Source: Oscillospiraceae bacterium (GTDB lineage Bacteria > Bacillota > Clostridia > Oscillospirales > Acutalibacteraceae). From it: a stretch of 64,000 nucleotides of DNA. The notes under the pieces were generated by a model. That model was not told the origin of the DNA and did not search any database. It saw only the letters and a program-made list of their open reading frames with translations. Shown one piece after another: positions 7,788 to 15,669 of the stretch. The stretch covers positions 1 through 64,000 of the forward strand of contig JAISUW010000054.1 of NCBI GenBank assembly GCA_031271865.1, in the 5' to 3' direction. Each line of letters starts with the position of its first letter. Positions within the stretch are counted from its first letter, which is position 1. Both the position numbers and the translations under genes were made by a program.

Positions 7788-8855
7788 TCAAAGGCTTTCT
7801 ATTTCCCGAAGGAGGGCGGAGAGGGCTTCTGCCTCCGGTACTTTGTAAAGCGGTGTGCCTTTCTTAAAGAGGAGGCATTCGCCGATGCCGCCGGCGAGGC
7901 CGATATCCGCTTCGCGGGCTTCCCCGGGGCCGTTGACGGCACAGCCCATGACGGCAACGGTGATGGGTTTGGTGCAAGGGAGAAGCGCCTCTTCCACTTG
8001 GGAGGCAAGGGAGATTAGGTCTATGCGTGTGCGTCCGCAGGTCGGGCAGGAGATGACCACAGGACCTGTGCGCCGCAGTTCCAAGGCCCGCAGCAGGTTG
8101 ATAGCGGTACGTACCTCCTCGATAGGGTCAGCGGTGAGGGAGACGCGTATGGTATCCCCCAGGCCGTCCAGAAGGAGGGAACCGATAGCCGCCGCAGACT
8201 TCAGTATGCCGAGGCGTACGGTTCCCGCTTCCGTCAGACCGAGGTGCAGGGGATAGTCACAAGCCTGTGCCAGCAATCGGTAGGCGGCAACGGTAGCCGC
8301 GGGATGTGAGGATTTCAGCGACACCACAATGTCTGTAAAGTCATACTGCTCTAATAGCCGGATATGCCCCAAAGCGCTCTCGCACATTGCCTCGGGGTTG
8401 GGTGAGCCGTATTTGGCAAGAATCTCTTTTTCCAAACTGCCCCCATTGACCCCGATGCGGATGGGAATCTGCTTTTGGCGGCAAGCATCAGCGACCGCTT
8501 TCACACGGTCGGAGGCACCGATATTGCCGGGGTTGATGCGGATTTTGTCAACACCTACAGCGGCGCACTCCAGCGCCAAGCGGTAATCAAAATGAATATC
8601 CGCCACGACAGGAATGCGCAGGTTCTCTTTCAGTGCGGCAAAAAGCTGAATCGTCGCCTTATCCGGGCAGGCGGCACGGAGAAGTTCACACCCGGCTGCT
8701 TCTAGCGCTTTCGCCTGCACTATGTTGCCGGGAACATCCTCCGCGCGAATGGAGAGCATCGACTGCACACTTACCGGCGCACCGCCGCCGATTTGAAGCG
8801 CACCGACTTTGACGGCGCGGCGCAAAGGCAGGTGTGTTTCTTTTTGAGAAAGCAT
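7788..8855 (-). CDS. ispG: 4-hydroxy-3-methylbut-2-enyl diphosphate synthase
   Basis: IspG (GcpE) is the 4Fe-4S enzyme of the non-mevalonate isoprenoid pathway that reduces MEcPP to HMBPP. The protein has the TIM-barrel half (SVQSMLSIRAEDVPGN; VADIHFDYRLALE) and the cluster-binding half with CPTCGRTRIDL and GCAVNGPGEA. The ORF track starts at 8900. I prefer ATG 8855 because GGAGGAG lies just upstream, giving 355 residues, close to the family norm. It is a single gene with its own promoter; no other isoprenoid genes are adjacent. Confidence 0.96.
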   Translation of the reverse strand: MLSQKETHLPLRRAVKVGALQIGGGAPVSVQSMLSIRAEDVPGNIVQAKALEAAGCELLRAACPDKATIQLFAALKENLRIPVVADIHFDYRLALECAAVGVDKIRINPGNIGASDRVKAVADACRQKQIPIRIGVNGGSLEKEILAKYGSPNPEAMCESALGHIRLLEQYDFTDIVVSLKSSHPAATVAAYRLLAQACDYPLHLGLTEAGTVRLGILKSAAAIGSLLLDGLGDTIRVSLTADPIEEVRTAINLLRALELRRTGPVVISCPTCGRTRIDLISLASQVEEALLPCTKPITVAVMGCAVNGPGEAREADIGLAGGIGECLLFKKGTPLYKVPEAEALSALLREIESL

Positions 8856-8890
8856 AGGTCTCCTCCTGCATTCGGTTTGTATCTGAATAT

Positions 8891-8919
8891 AGTATAGCAC
8901 ATTTTATTTGTACGCGCAA
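8891..8919 (-). promoter_or_regulatory. Promoter of ispG
   Basis: On the minus strand, TTGCGC and TATACT are spaced by 17 nt, about 35 nt before the chosen ispG start. Confidence 0.65.
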
Positions 8920-9054
8920 GGGAAGGCGAAGCCTATCGTTTTTCGGAAATGAAAAATTTACAGTCTGTCAATCAAATTTGCGGCGAACATGATATAATAT
9001 ATATAGGCAATTTTGCCCTACAGTCAGTACCCGGCAGAACGGAGGGGTTTCGGC

Positions 9055-9909
9055 TTGTTTGGCTATGTACAAATCCATAAACCGGAACTTCGCTGCAGGG
9101 AATATGAACAGTACCGCGGTGTGTATTGCTCCCTGTGCCGTGTACTGGGGTGGCGGTATACGCCGGTTGCGCGGCTGTTTTTGAACTACGATGCCGCATT
9201 CTACGCACTGCTCTCTCTCTCGGTCAGTGCGCAATGCCCGCAGTTTAAGCAAACGGTCTGTACAGTGAATCCGCTGAAACGCTGCATGAAGTGTGCTTCT
9301 CCGGTCTTTGCAAAAGCAGCGGATTTGCTCATGCTCATGGCATATCATAAGTGGAGGGATGCCCTGACCGATGAGCCATGGTACTTGAAAGCCCTGATAT
9401 GCCTGCTTTGGCCGTTCATGGCACTTGCTTACCGAAAAGCGGTGCGCAAAGAACCTGCAATGGCGGCTGTTCTGCGCAAAACTATGGCAGCACAGCGCTT
9501 GACGGAACAGGAGAATGCTTCCCCGGACGCTGCAGCGCACCCTTCCGCCTATGCGCTCGGCGAACTCTTTGCCGGCATTCATCCCGAACTCCGGCATTTG
9601 GGGTATCTGTTAGGCCGGTGGGTCTACTTGACAGATGCCGCAGAGGATGTGCAGAAAGATAAAAAGTACGGCCGATTCAATCCTTTCCTGACCTGCGAAA
9701 GCAGAGGAACACAAGACAGTACCTCCTACAAAGAAGAACTCCTCAACGCCTCCGCAGACGCCCTCCTGACGGAATACGCCCGAATTGAGAACCTCGGCAT
9801 TCTAAAACGTTTTGCACCTATTATAGACAATGTCCTCACCTTGGGAACCGAAAACGCACAAAGGCGCGTATTGAAGCAGTTGCCCGCAAAACAAAAAAAG
9901 GAGAACTGA
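9055..9909 (+). CDS. DUF5685 family protein
   Basis: A 284-residue protein resembling DUF5685 proteins of Firmicutes, whose function is unknown. It has a cysteine-rich N-terminal part (RCREYEQYRGVYCSLCR near residue 15; CMKCAS near residue 80) that may bind metal, followed by a helical body with a short hydrophobic stretch near residue 120. I chose TTG 9055, placed after ACGGAGGGG, over the ORF-track start at 9013, which has no ribosome binding site. A TATAAT at 8993-8998 is a likely -10. The next gene, a J-like protein, starts 6 nt after the stop, so the two are an operon. Confidence 0.75.
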   Translation: MFGYVQIHKPELRCREYEQYRGVYCSLCRVLGWRYTPVARLFLNYDAAFYALLSLSVSAQCPQFKQTVCTVNPLKRCMKCASPVFAKAADLLMLMAYHKWRDALTDEPWYLKALICLLWPFMALAYRKAVRKEPAMAAVLRKTMAAQRLTEQENASPDAAAHPSAYALGELFAGIHPELRHLGYLLGRWVYLTDAAEDVQKDKKYGRFNPFLTCESRGTQDSTSYKEELLNASADALLTEYARIENLGILKRFAPIIDNVLTLGTENAQRRVLKQLPAKQKKEN

Positions 9910-9915
9910 TGCCCT

Positions 9916-10521
9916 ATGGCTGACCCTTACAGCACCCTCGGCATACCCTATGGTGCCTCGGAGCAGGAACTGCGGGACGCATACCGCAAATTGGCAATCG
10001 ACAATGCCGACAACCCGCGGCGTATGTCGGAGATTAATGATGCATATGATGCGATAGTGCTGTCGCGGGGGAATGCCCCTTCAGGGCACAATGCCCCTTC
10101 AGGGCACAATGCCCCTTCAGGGCACCCCGGCGGCTACGCCGCCCCCGGCTTCTCCGACATCCGCCAGCGGATCCAATACGGCAGATATGACGAAGCGGCC
10201 GTATTATTAGACGGCATACCGCAAAGCGGGCGCACAGCGGAGTGGTACTATTTGAAAGGCAGTGCGCAGCGAGGCCGCGGCTGGTTAGAGGAAGCGGAGA
10301 AGAACTTCGAGCAAGCGGTGCGCAAAGAGCCGCAGAATTTCGAGTACCGCTCAGCTTACGACAGTGCGGTTTCCGCGCGGAAAGGCCAATACCGGGCGCA
10401 GCGGCAGCAGCAGAAGTACGAAGAGAAAGGGGACAGCGGATGCTGCAAGATATGCGCGGGATTATGGTGTGCGGATTGCTGCTGTGAGTGCTTCGGCGGC
10501 GATTTGATTTCCTGCTGCTGA
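9916..10521 (+). CDS. J-domain-like protein with degenerate HPD motif
   Basis: A 201-residue protein. Residues 1-50 align with a DnaJ J domain (DPYSTLGIPYGASEQELRDA then EINDAYDAI), but the HPD loop that activates Hsp70 ATPase is missing: the stretch reads KLAIDNADNPRRM. Next come three copies of NAPSGH, a TPR-like helical pair (WYYLKGSAQRGRGWLEEAE), and a cysteine-rich tail (CCKICAGLWCADCCCECF) that could bind metal or be lipid-modified. Similar J-TPR proteins occur beside DUF5685 genes in Clostridia. Without HPD it is unlikely to act as a normal DnaK co-chaperone. Confidence 0.7.
   Translation: MADPYSTLGIPYGASEQELRDAYRKLAIDNADNPRRMSEINDAYDAIVLSRGNAPSGHNAPSGHNAPSGHPGGYAAPGFSDIRQRIQYGRYDEAAVLLDGIPQSGRTAEWYYLKGSAQRGRGWLEEAEKNFEQAVRKEPQNFEYRSAYDSAVSARKGQYRAQRQQQKYEEKGDSGCCKICAGLWCADCCCECFGGDLISCC
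10072..10125 (+). repeat. Three perfect 18-bp tandem repeats inside the J-like gene
   Basis: The unit AATGCCCCTTCAGGGCAC is present three times with no substitutions, encoding NAPSGH each time. Each unit is a near-palindrome around TGCCCCTTCAGGGCA and resembles elements at 19526-19541, 37999-38032 and 49705-49714. Confidence 0.95.
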
Positions 10522-10552
10522 GGCGGGATACGGGATAAAGGGAGGGGTATCT

Positions 10553-11089
10553 ATCTCGAACGCAAAGAAGCTGACCCTGAGCGGTATATTCACCGCCCTC
10601 GGCGTAGGCGTGATGTACATTGTGTCTTTTGTGCCGACAATGGAGTTTGCTCTCCCTGCAACGGCGGCACTTGCGGTATTGGTGATCGTCATAGAGTTTG
10701 GCAAAGGTTGGGGTCTGGGAACATATGCGGCTATGGCCGCACTGTCGCTTTTGTTGCTGCCGAACAAATTCGTGCCGTTACTGTTTGCCGGTTTTTTCGG
10801 TCAGTACCCCGTCACAAAGCTGATGGCAGAGAAACTGCCCCGCTGGGCGGAGATTTCGTGTAAAGCGTTGGTATTCAACGCTGGCATCCTCGCGGCATAT
10901 TTTGCGGGCAGGTACCTTTTCGGGGTAGGGTTGGATTTGCTTCCGGATCCATTGGCCAAGTACACCGGATGGATACTACTTCTGGTCGGCAACGTGACGT
11001 TCTGGGTATATGACATCGCCCTCAATCGCTGTATAATGCTGTACACGCGGCGGCTCCAAAGGCGCTTGCGCAAGACGTTGGGGATATGA
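10553..11089 (+). CDS. Small multi-spanning membrane protein, apparent ATC start
   Basis: An integral membrane protein of about 178 residues with four to five hydrophobic segments and a basic C terminus (RRLQRRLRKTLGI). The ORF track starts at GTG 10610, which has no ribosome binding site and cuts into the first membrane helix. The open frame continues upstream to give SNAKKLTLSGIFTALGVGVM, a typical N terminus for small Firmicute membrane proteins. The codon placed 5 nt after GGAGGGG is ATC at 10553. ATC is a rare but permitted bacterial start codon. It follows the J-like gene by 31 nt. Function unknown. Confidence 0.6.
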   Translation: MSNAKKLTLSGIFTALGVGVMYIVSFVPTMEFALPATAALAVLVIVIEFGKGWGLGTYAAMAALSLLLLPNKFVPLLFAGFFGQYPVTKLMAEKLPRWAEISCKALVFNAGILAAYFAGRYLFGVGLDLLPDPLAKYTGWILLLVGNVTFWVYDIALNRCIMLYTRRLQRRLRKTLGI

Positions 11090-11091
11090 CA

Positions 11092-11886
11092 CTACAGTCT
11101 TCCGGCCAAAGTGCGCAGGACAACGGCATCTTCATAAAACTGTTTTTCAAAATCACCGCGGACAAACTCCAGCAGGAGGTCAGGGTCTGCACCGCCGGCT
11201 CTTGCGGCGGCGATATATTCCCCCCATTGGCTCACTCCGGCGGAAAGCGGCAAACGCTCGTCCCTATCATTTTGGGCATTGCGTACCCAGCAGAAGACGT
11301 GCATATTCGCAATATACCCGGTCAGCAGTTCGAGCTCTTTCAGCCGCGCCGCATGGCTGATTTCGGGATTCGGCTGCCAGTAGGTTTTGGCATTGGGCGC
11401 ACCGACCTCCTCTAACCAAGCAAGGGTACTCTCCGCTGTTTCGGTCAATGTGCCGCGATGGTATTCGAAAGCGAGCGTAATACCCTGCTGCGCCGCCAAG
11501 TCAGCTGCCTCCCGATAGTGTTCGGCCAGACGTTTGCGTTCCGATTGCAGGTACGTATCCGGGGAACGGTTTCCCGCCCAGAGGCGGATGGTAGCTGCGC
11601 CCAACGTACGGGCTGTATCCAGAACATCGGCAAAGCCGTACGAAGGCGTCGGTAAGCGTGCTTGTATGTCTTCCGCTAATGGTCTGTAGTACGAACCATA
11701 CGACAGGACTTTCAGCCCCGCGGCAACCGTCATCTCCCGGACGGCGGCGGCGTTTTCCAAATCCAACGGCGGCACATGGAAATCCCCGCCCCACTCCAAG
11801 CCGTCCAAACCGGCTTCCTTTGCCAAAGCAATCCACCGAGCCGGCGTGTTTTGCCGGAAAGTCACCGTACAGGCACCGATTCGCAT
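11092..11886 (-). CDS. Sugar phosphate isomerase/epimerase-like TIM barrel protein
   Basis: A 264-residue protein of the AP-endonuclease-2/xylose isomerase-like TIM barrel family, which includes sugar epimerases and inosose dehydratases. Seen features are the N-terminal strand MRIGACTVTF, a GLDGLEWGGDFH segment, and metal-ligand-type residues in TLAFEYHRGTLTE and ANMHVFCW. I chose ATG 11886 (GAGGGGGAG just upstream) instead of 11901. It converges on the membrane protein gene with a 2-nt gap. Exact substrate not predictable. Confidence 0.8.
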   Translation of the reverse strand: MRIGACTVTFRQNTPARWIALAKEAGLDGLEWGGDFHVPPLDLENAAAVREMTVAAGLKVLSYGSYYRPLAEDIQARLPTPSYGFADVLDTARTLGAATIRLWAGNRSPDTYLQSERKRLAEHYREAADLAAQQGITLAFEYHRGTLTETAESTLAWLEEVGAPNAKTYWQPNPEISHAARLKELELLTGYIANMHVFCWVRNAQNDRDERLPLSAGVSQWGEYIAAARAGGADPDLLLEFVRGDFEKQFYEDAVVLRTLAGRL

Positions 11887-11919
11887 AACGCTCCCCCTCA
11901 TTTCTTTGCCTTACGTGCG

Positions 11920-11949
11920 ATTATAGCATACTACGCCGCAGAAAGTCAA
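11920..11949 (-). promoter_or_regulatory. Promoter of the sugar-isomerase-like gene
   Basis: Minus-strand TTGACT and TATAAT with an 18-nt spacer, about 34 nt before the start codon. Confidence 0.65.
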
Positions 11950-11988
11950 GCCTCACCCAACCGACATAAATTATTTCCCATTTACCCC

Positions 11989-12017
11989 TTGCAAAATATG
12001 CAGAAATAGGCTATAAT
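11989..12017 (+). promoter_or_regulatory. Promoter of the foldase-like gene
   Basis: TTGCAA-17 nt-TATAAT, about 109 nt upstream of the ATG at 12126. It is divergent from the promoter at 11920-11949. Confidence 0.7.
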
Positions 12018-12125
12018 AATGGAAAGCGGTTTAGCCGTATTTTGGTGTGCCTTTTTGCTTGAAGAGGGACAAGCCAATACCACGCCGGCCGCACCACCTG
12101 AATGCAATTGGATAGGGAGTTTGTC

Positions 12126-13808
12126 ATGGCTAAAGAAAAACTGACCCCGGAAGAAAAGGAACGCTTGAAGTTCGAGAAGGAACGCGAGGCATGGCGCAAA
12201 CGCGAAGCCGCCGGCCGCAAGCGCAAGAAAGGTGCCCCGGACAAAACGAAGATTATTGCATCTATTATATCCATCGTATTGGCGGCCGTTGTTGTCTGCA
12301 GCATCGGGTACATCTACGGCAAGAGCTACGGCTTGCCCGGGCGCTTCCTGACAGCTACCTCTTTGGAGGGGGACAGCATTTCCGCCCCGGAGTATGCGTT
12401 TTTCTTCTATAATCAGTATTACAATGTTGCCTACCAAGCGGAGCAGTTCATGTCCTCCTACGGTTTGGATCTGATGCAGCTGGATACAACGAAATCCCCA
12501 TGGGGGCAGGCAAGTCCTTATGGAATGCAGTGGCCGACATACTTAAAGAAGCAGACCGATGCCTCGGTTCTCGGTTTGCTGGCGATGATTCAAGCAGCGG
12601 AGAAAGCCGGCATAACGCTCAGCGACGCGGACAAAGCCGCCGTAGAGAGCCAGATAGACGAGCTGAAAGCTACCGCGCAAAGCTATGGGATGAGTTACGG
12701 CGCTTTCCTGCGCTTAAACTACACCGCAGGCATCACCCCCGCGAAGTACAAGAAGATTCTGGAGCGCGAGAAAATCATCGCAGCCTATGAAGAGAAGCTC
12801 AAAGCGGACTACGGTGCCGCCCATACCGATGCAGAGCTGCAGGAAGAGTATGACAAAGACCCGGCAGCATATAATTCCGTATCCGTGCGGATTCTGACGT
12901 TCACGAAAGACACCCTGACCGCCGCCGAAGGCGAAAGCGATGACGCCTTGGCAAAGCGGCAGGAAACCGCCGACAAGGCAGTTGTCGCCGAAGCGAAAAC
13001 CTTCACATCCAAAGTCAGTTCTGAGGACAGCTTCCTCAAAGCCGCCGCCGAAGAGAACAGCGATATCGAAGGTTATGATGCCGACAGTGCTACGGGGCAG
13101 TTCCTCGTACAGAAAGACGACCTCTCCTCTTTCGGGACGGACGTGACCGATTGGATATTCAACAAATCCCGCAAAGCCGGCGACAAGACGACCATCGAGG
13201 GCACAAGCAGTGTCTACTGCATCTACATGATTCAGCCTGCCTATGCCCCCTTAACGGTGGATTTCTATACCGTGGATTACGCTTTCCCGTCACCTGCCGA
13301 CGGCGTAGCCAACACCGAGGAAGAGAAGGCGCAGACGAAAGAACAAGCGGATGCCACGCTCCAACAATGGAAAGACAGCGGTGCCACAGAGGAAGCCTTT
13401 AAGGAGTTGGCGGCCGCCGCGCACTCCGCCGAGGAAGATGTCGAGGAGGATCATGTCCATGGCTTCTATCCGGCGACTTCTCCTTCGGATATTACCGACA
13501 ACAGCGTCAAGAAGTGGCTCTTCGACAAATCCCGCAAAGACGGAGAAACAGCCATTGTGGAAACGAGTACAGGCTATGCCGTGTTCTACTTCGTCCGGCA
13601 GAATACGTCTGAACCTGCGTGGCTCAAAGCCCTCCGCGAGGAGAAGAGTGAGACGGATTACGATGCATACTACGCCTCCCTGACCTCCGGCACCGGGGAG
13701 GGTGCGGCCAAACTCAACGAGAACCGCTTGGGCATCTACTTCGCCATGAAGACCGCGCAGAATATGGTGGAGAACTATGTAAGGAATTCGGCCTCCAGCG
13801 CAGGCTGA
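12126..13808 (+). CDS. Membrane-anchored PpiC/PrsA-like foldase
   Basis: A 560-residue protein with a highly charged cytoplasmic head (EEKERLKFEKEREAWRKRE), one transmembrane helix at about residues 40-62, and a large extracellular part. The part after the membrane helix resembles the SurA/PrsA N-terminal chaperone domain. Two degenerate parvulin-like repeats follow; each has a W-[IL]-F-[ND]-K-S-R-K motif (DWIFNKSRKAGDKT and KWLFDKSRKDGETA). There is no lipobox, unlike classic PrsA lipoproteins. ATG 12126 with a GGGAG site is preferred over 12102. Its likely role is folding of secreted proteins. Confidence 0.75.
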   Translation: MAKEKLTPEEKERLKFEKEREAWRKREAAGRKRKKGAPDKTKIIASIISIVLAAVVVCSIGYIYGKSYGLPGRFLTATSLEGDSISAPEYAFFFYNQYYNVAYQAEQFMSSYGLDLMQLDTTKSPWGQASPYGMQWPTYLKKQTDASVLGLLAMIQAAEKAGITLSDADKAAVESQIDELKATAQSYGMSYGAFLRLNYTAGITPAKYKKILEREKIIAAYEEKLKADYGAAHTDAELQEEYDKDPAAYNSVSVRILTFTKDTLTAAEGESDDALAKRQETADKAVVAEAKTFTSKVSSEDSFLKAAAEENSDIEGYDADSATGQFLVQKDDLSSFGTDVTDWIFNKSRKAGDKTTIEGTSSVYCIYMIQPAYAPLTVDFYTVDYAFPSPADGVANTEEEKAQTKEQADATLQQWKDSGATEEAFKELAAAAHSAEEDVEEDHVHGFYPATSPSDITDNSVKKWLFDKSRKDGETAIVETSTGYAVFYFVRQNTSEPAWLKALREEKSETDYDAYYASLTSGTGEGAAKLNENRLGIYFAMKTAQNMVENYVRNSASSAG

Positions 13809-13820
13809 GTGCAGACAAAT

Positions 13821-13875
13821 ACAGGGAACAGCAAGCAATGGGCATACCCCTACGCTGAGAGGTTCCCTGTTTTTC
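13821..13875 (+). terminator. Terminator after the foldase gene
   Basis: ACAGGGAAC pairs with GTTCCCTGT across a 32-nt loop that itself contains a GGG-CATA-CCC hairpin, followed by TTTTTCTT. Confidence 0.8.
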
Positions 13876-13934
13876 TTATATAAGGTACAATTATATCGTG
13901 CGGCGCGCAGCAGCCCGGACTTAGAGGAGGGAAT

Positions 13935-15050
13935 ATGCCATACCGTTTGCCTGAGAAACTGCAAAACTTGGTACCCTACGACCCGATTGCGGGGGAGTAC
14001 CCGGTACGCTTAGATGCCAATGAGAGCTTCCTGCCCATGCAGTCCTTTGAGAAAGAGGCACTGCGCAGCTTAGAGCGGTGCAACCTGCGCCGTTACCCGG
14101 ATGCTTCGGCAACCGCGCTGCGCAAAGCGGCCGGGGTGTATTTCGGTGTCCCCGCCGAATATATCACCGCCTTTAACGGTACCGATGAACTGCTCTCCAT
14201 CTTGGCCACGGCTTTTACCGAGCCGGCGAATCGCAAAGTGATGTGCTATCGGCAGGACTTCTCCATGTACGCTTTCTATTCCTCCTTGGCGGGGGCAGAG
14301 GTCATACAGTTGGAGAAAAACGCAGACGGCACCATAGATACGGAAAGCACCATAGCGGCCTTGCAAGCAGAGCAGCCGGCCATATTTATCTTCTCCAACC
14401 CCTGTAACCCGACTTCCCTTGTCCTCCCGCAGGAGCAAGTGCGTCGCCTCCTCGCAGCCGCCCCGGAGACGCTGGTGTGCTTGGATGAGGCATACATGGA
14501 GTTTGCTGAGGAGAGTTTGCTCGGTGAATTCCGCGACTACGGCAACCTCTTGCTTCTAAAGACGCTCTCCAAAGCGGTCGGCTTGGCGGGTCTGCGCTTG
14601 GGCTTTGCGGTGGCGAATACCGTCATCACCAAGGCACTCAACGCCTCCCGCTCCCCCTACAATGTGGGGGTGATTCCCCAAGCCCTCGGGACGGCCATCC
14701 TCTCCCACCCGGCACACCTCCGGGAGGCGGCGGAGAGAATCAAGACCTCCCGCGATACCCTCGCAGCCAAATTGGGTATCCTCCTGCGCATCTACCCGGA
14801 GGTAACCGTTGTCGGCAAGGCCGCCAATTTCCTCTATGTCCGCTTCGGCGCACCGTACAGTGCAGAGCAGTGCTTCCTCCACCTGAAAGCCCGCGGGGTG
14901 ATTGTGCGGTGCTTTGCCGGGGACGGTGCTTTGCGTATCACCTGCGGCACACCTGCAGAAAACACGCAGTTCCTCTTCAATCTGGAACTCTACTTCTTGG
15001 AAGAGGCCAACAACGCCAATGTCAAACACGGAGAAGGCTATGAAAAGTGA
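13935..15050 (+). CDS. hisC: Histidinol-phosphate aminotransferase
   Basis: A PLP-dependent class I/II aminotransferase, 371 residues, converting imidazole-acetol phosphate to histidinol phosphate. The family marks are RLDANESFLP near residue 22, NPCNPTS, the CLDEAYMEF aspartate, the PLP lysine in LLKTLSKAVGLAGLRLG, and an arginine-containing C-terminal segment. ATG 13935 follows AGAGGAGGG. It overlaps hisB by 11 nt. The rest of the histidine pathway is not in this window. Confidence 0.92.
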   Translation: MPYRLPEKLQNLVPYDPIAGEYPVRLDANESFLPMQSFEKEALRSLERCNLRRYPDASATALRKAAGVYFGVPAEYITAFNGTDELLSILATAFTEPANRKVMCYRQDFSMYAFYSSLAGAEVIQLEKNADGTIDTESTIAALQAEQPAIFIFSNPCNPTSLVLPQEQVRRLLAAAPETLVCLDEAYMEFAEESLLGEFRDYGNLLLLKTLSKAVGLAGLRLGFAVANTVITKALNASRSPYNVGVIPQALGTAILSHPAHLREAAERIKTSRDTLAAKLGILLRIYPEVTVVGKAANFLYVRFGAPYSAEQCFLHLKARGVIVRCFAGDGALRITCGTPAENTQFLFNLELYFLEEANNANVKHGEGYEK

Positions 15051-15609
15051 GATTAAGCGCAAAACCAAAGAAACCGACATCGCCGCCGCGCTGGACGTCA
15101 GCGGCGGGGAGGTTTCTGTTGCGACCGGTGTCGGCTTCTTTGACCATATGCTCACAGCGTTGGCGGTGCACGCCGGCTGGGGGCTGACATTGAGCTGCCA
15201 AGGAGACTTGCAGGTAGATGCCCACCACACCGTTGAGGACTGCGGCATCGTCCTTGGCCGCGCTTTGAAAGAGGCACTGGGCAGCAAATCCGGCATCGCC
15301 CGCTTCGGCAATGCCGGAATCCCCATGGACGAGGCCTTGGCGAAAGCGCATCTCGACGTGAGCGGTCGTCCGTTCTTGGTGTGGCACGCGGCGTTCTCCC
15401 AAGAAACCGTCGGCGGCTTTGATATCTGCCTCTGTGAGGAGTTCTTCCGCGCCTTGGCTTTCAATGCCGAGGTGACACTCCATTTGGAACTGTGCTACGG
15501 CGGCAATGCCCACCACGAGGCGGAGGCCTTGTTCAAGGCGGCGGCACACGCCTTCCGCAGAGCCCTGGCACCGCGGGAGGGCTTGCTTTCGACCAAAGGG
15601 GTTTTGTAG
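15040..15609 (+). CDS. hisB: Imidazoleglycerol-phosphate dehydratase
   Basis: Catalyses the sixth step of histidine synthesis with two Mn ions. The 189-residue protein contains the family metal motifs GVGFFDHML, DAHHTVEDC and GGNAHHEAEALFKA. The ORF track starts at 14902 within hisC. I chose ATG 15040 for its GGAGAAGG site and the family start KSEIKRKTKETDIAA. Its start lies inside the end of hisC, which implies translational coupling. It is the single-function form, without the phosphatase domain. Confidence 0.96.
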   Translation: MKSEIKRKTKETDIAAALDVSGGEVSVATGVGFFDHMLTALAVHAGWGLTLSCQGDLQVDAHHTVEDCGIVLGRALKEALGSKSGIARFGNAGIPMDEALAKAHLDVSGRPFLVWHAAFSQETVGGFDICLCEEFFRALAFNAEVTLHLELCYGGNAHHEAEALFKAAAHAFRRALAPREGLLSTKGVL

Positions 15610-15669
15610 GGGGAATGCGCCGCGTCCGAAAACACAGGCGGCACTTTTGTGAGAGGGACGGGCAAAGGT

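Noticed and set aside
6487-7791. 434-codon minus-strand ORF
   Set aside because: Antisense shadow of the SDR gene.
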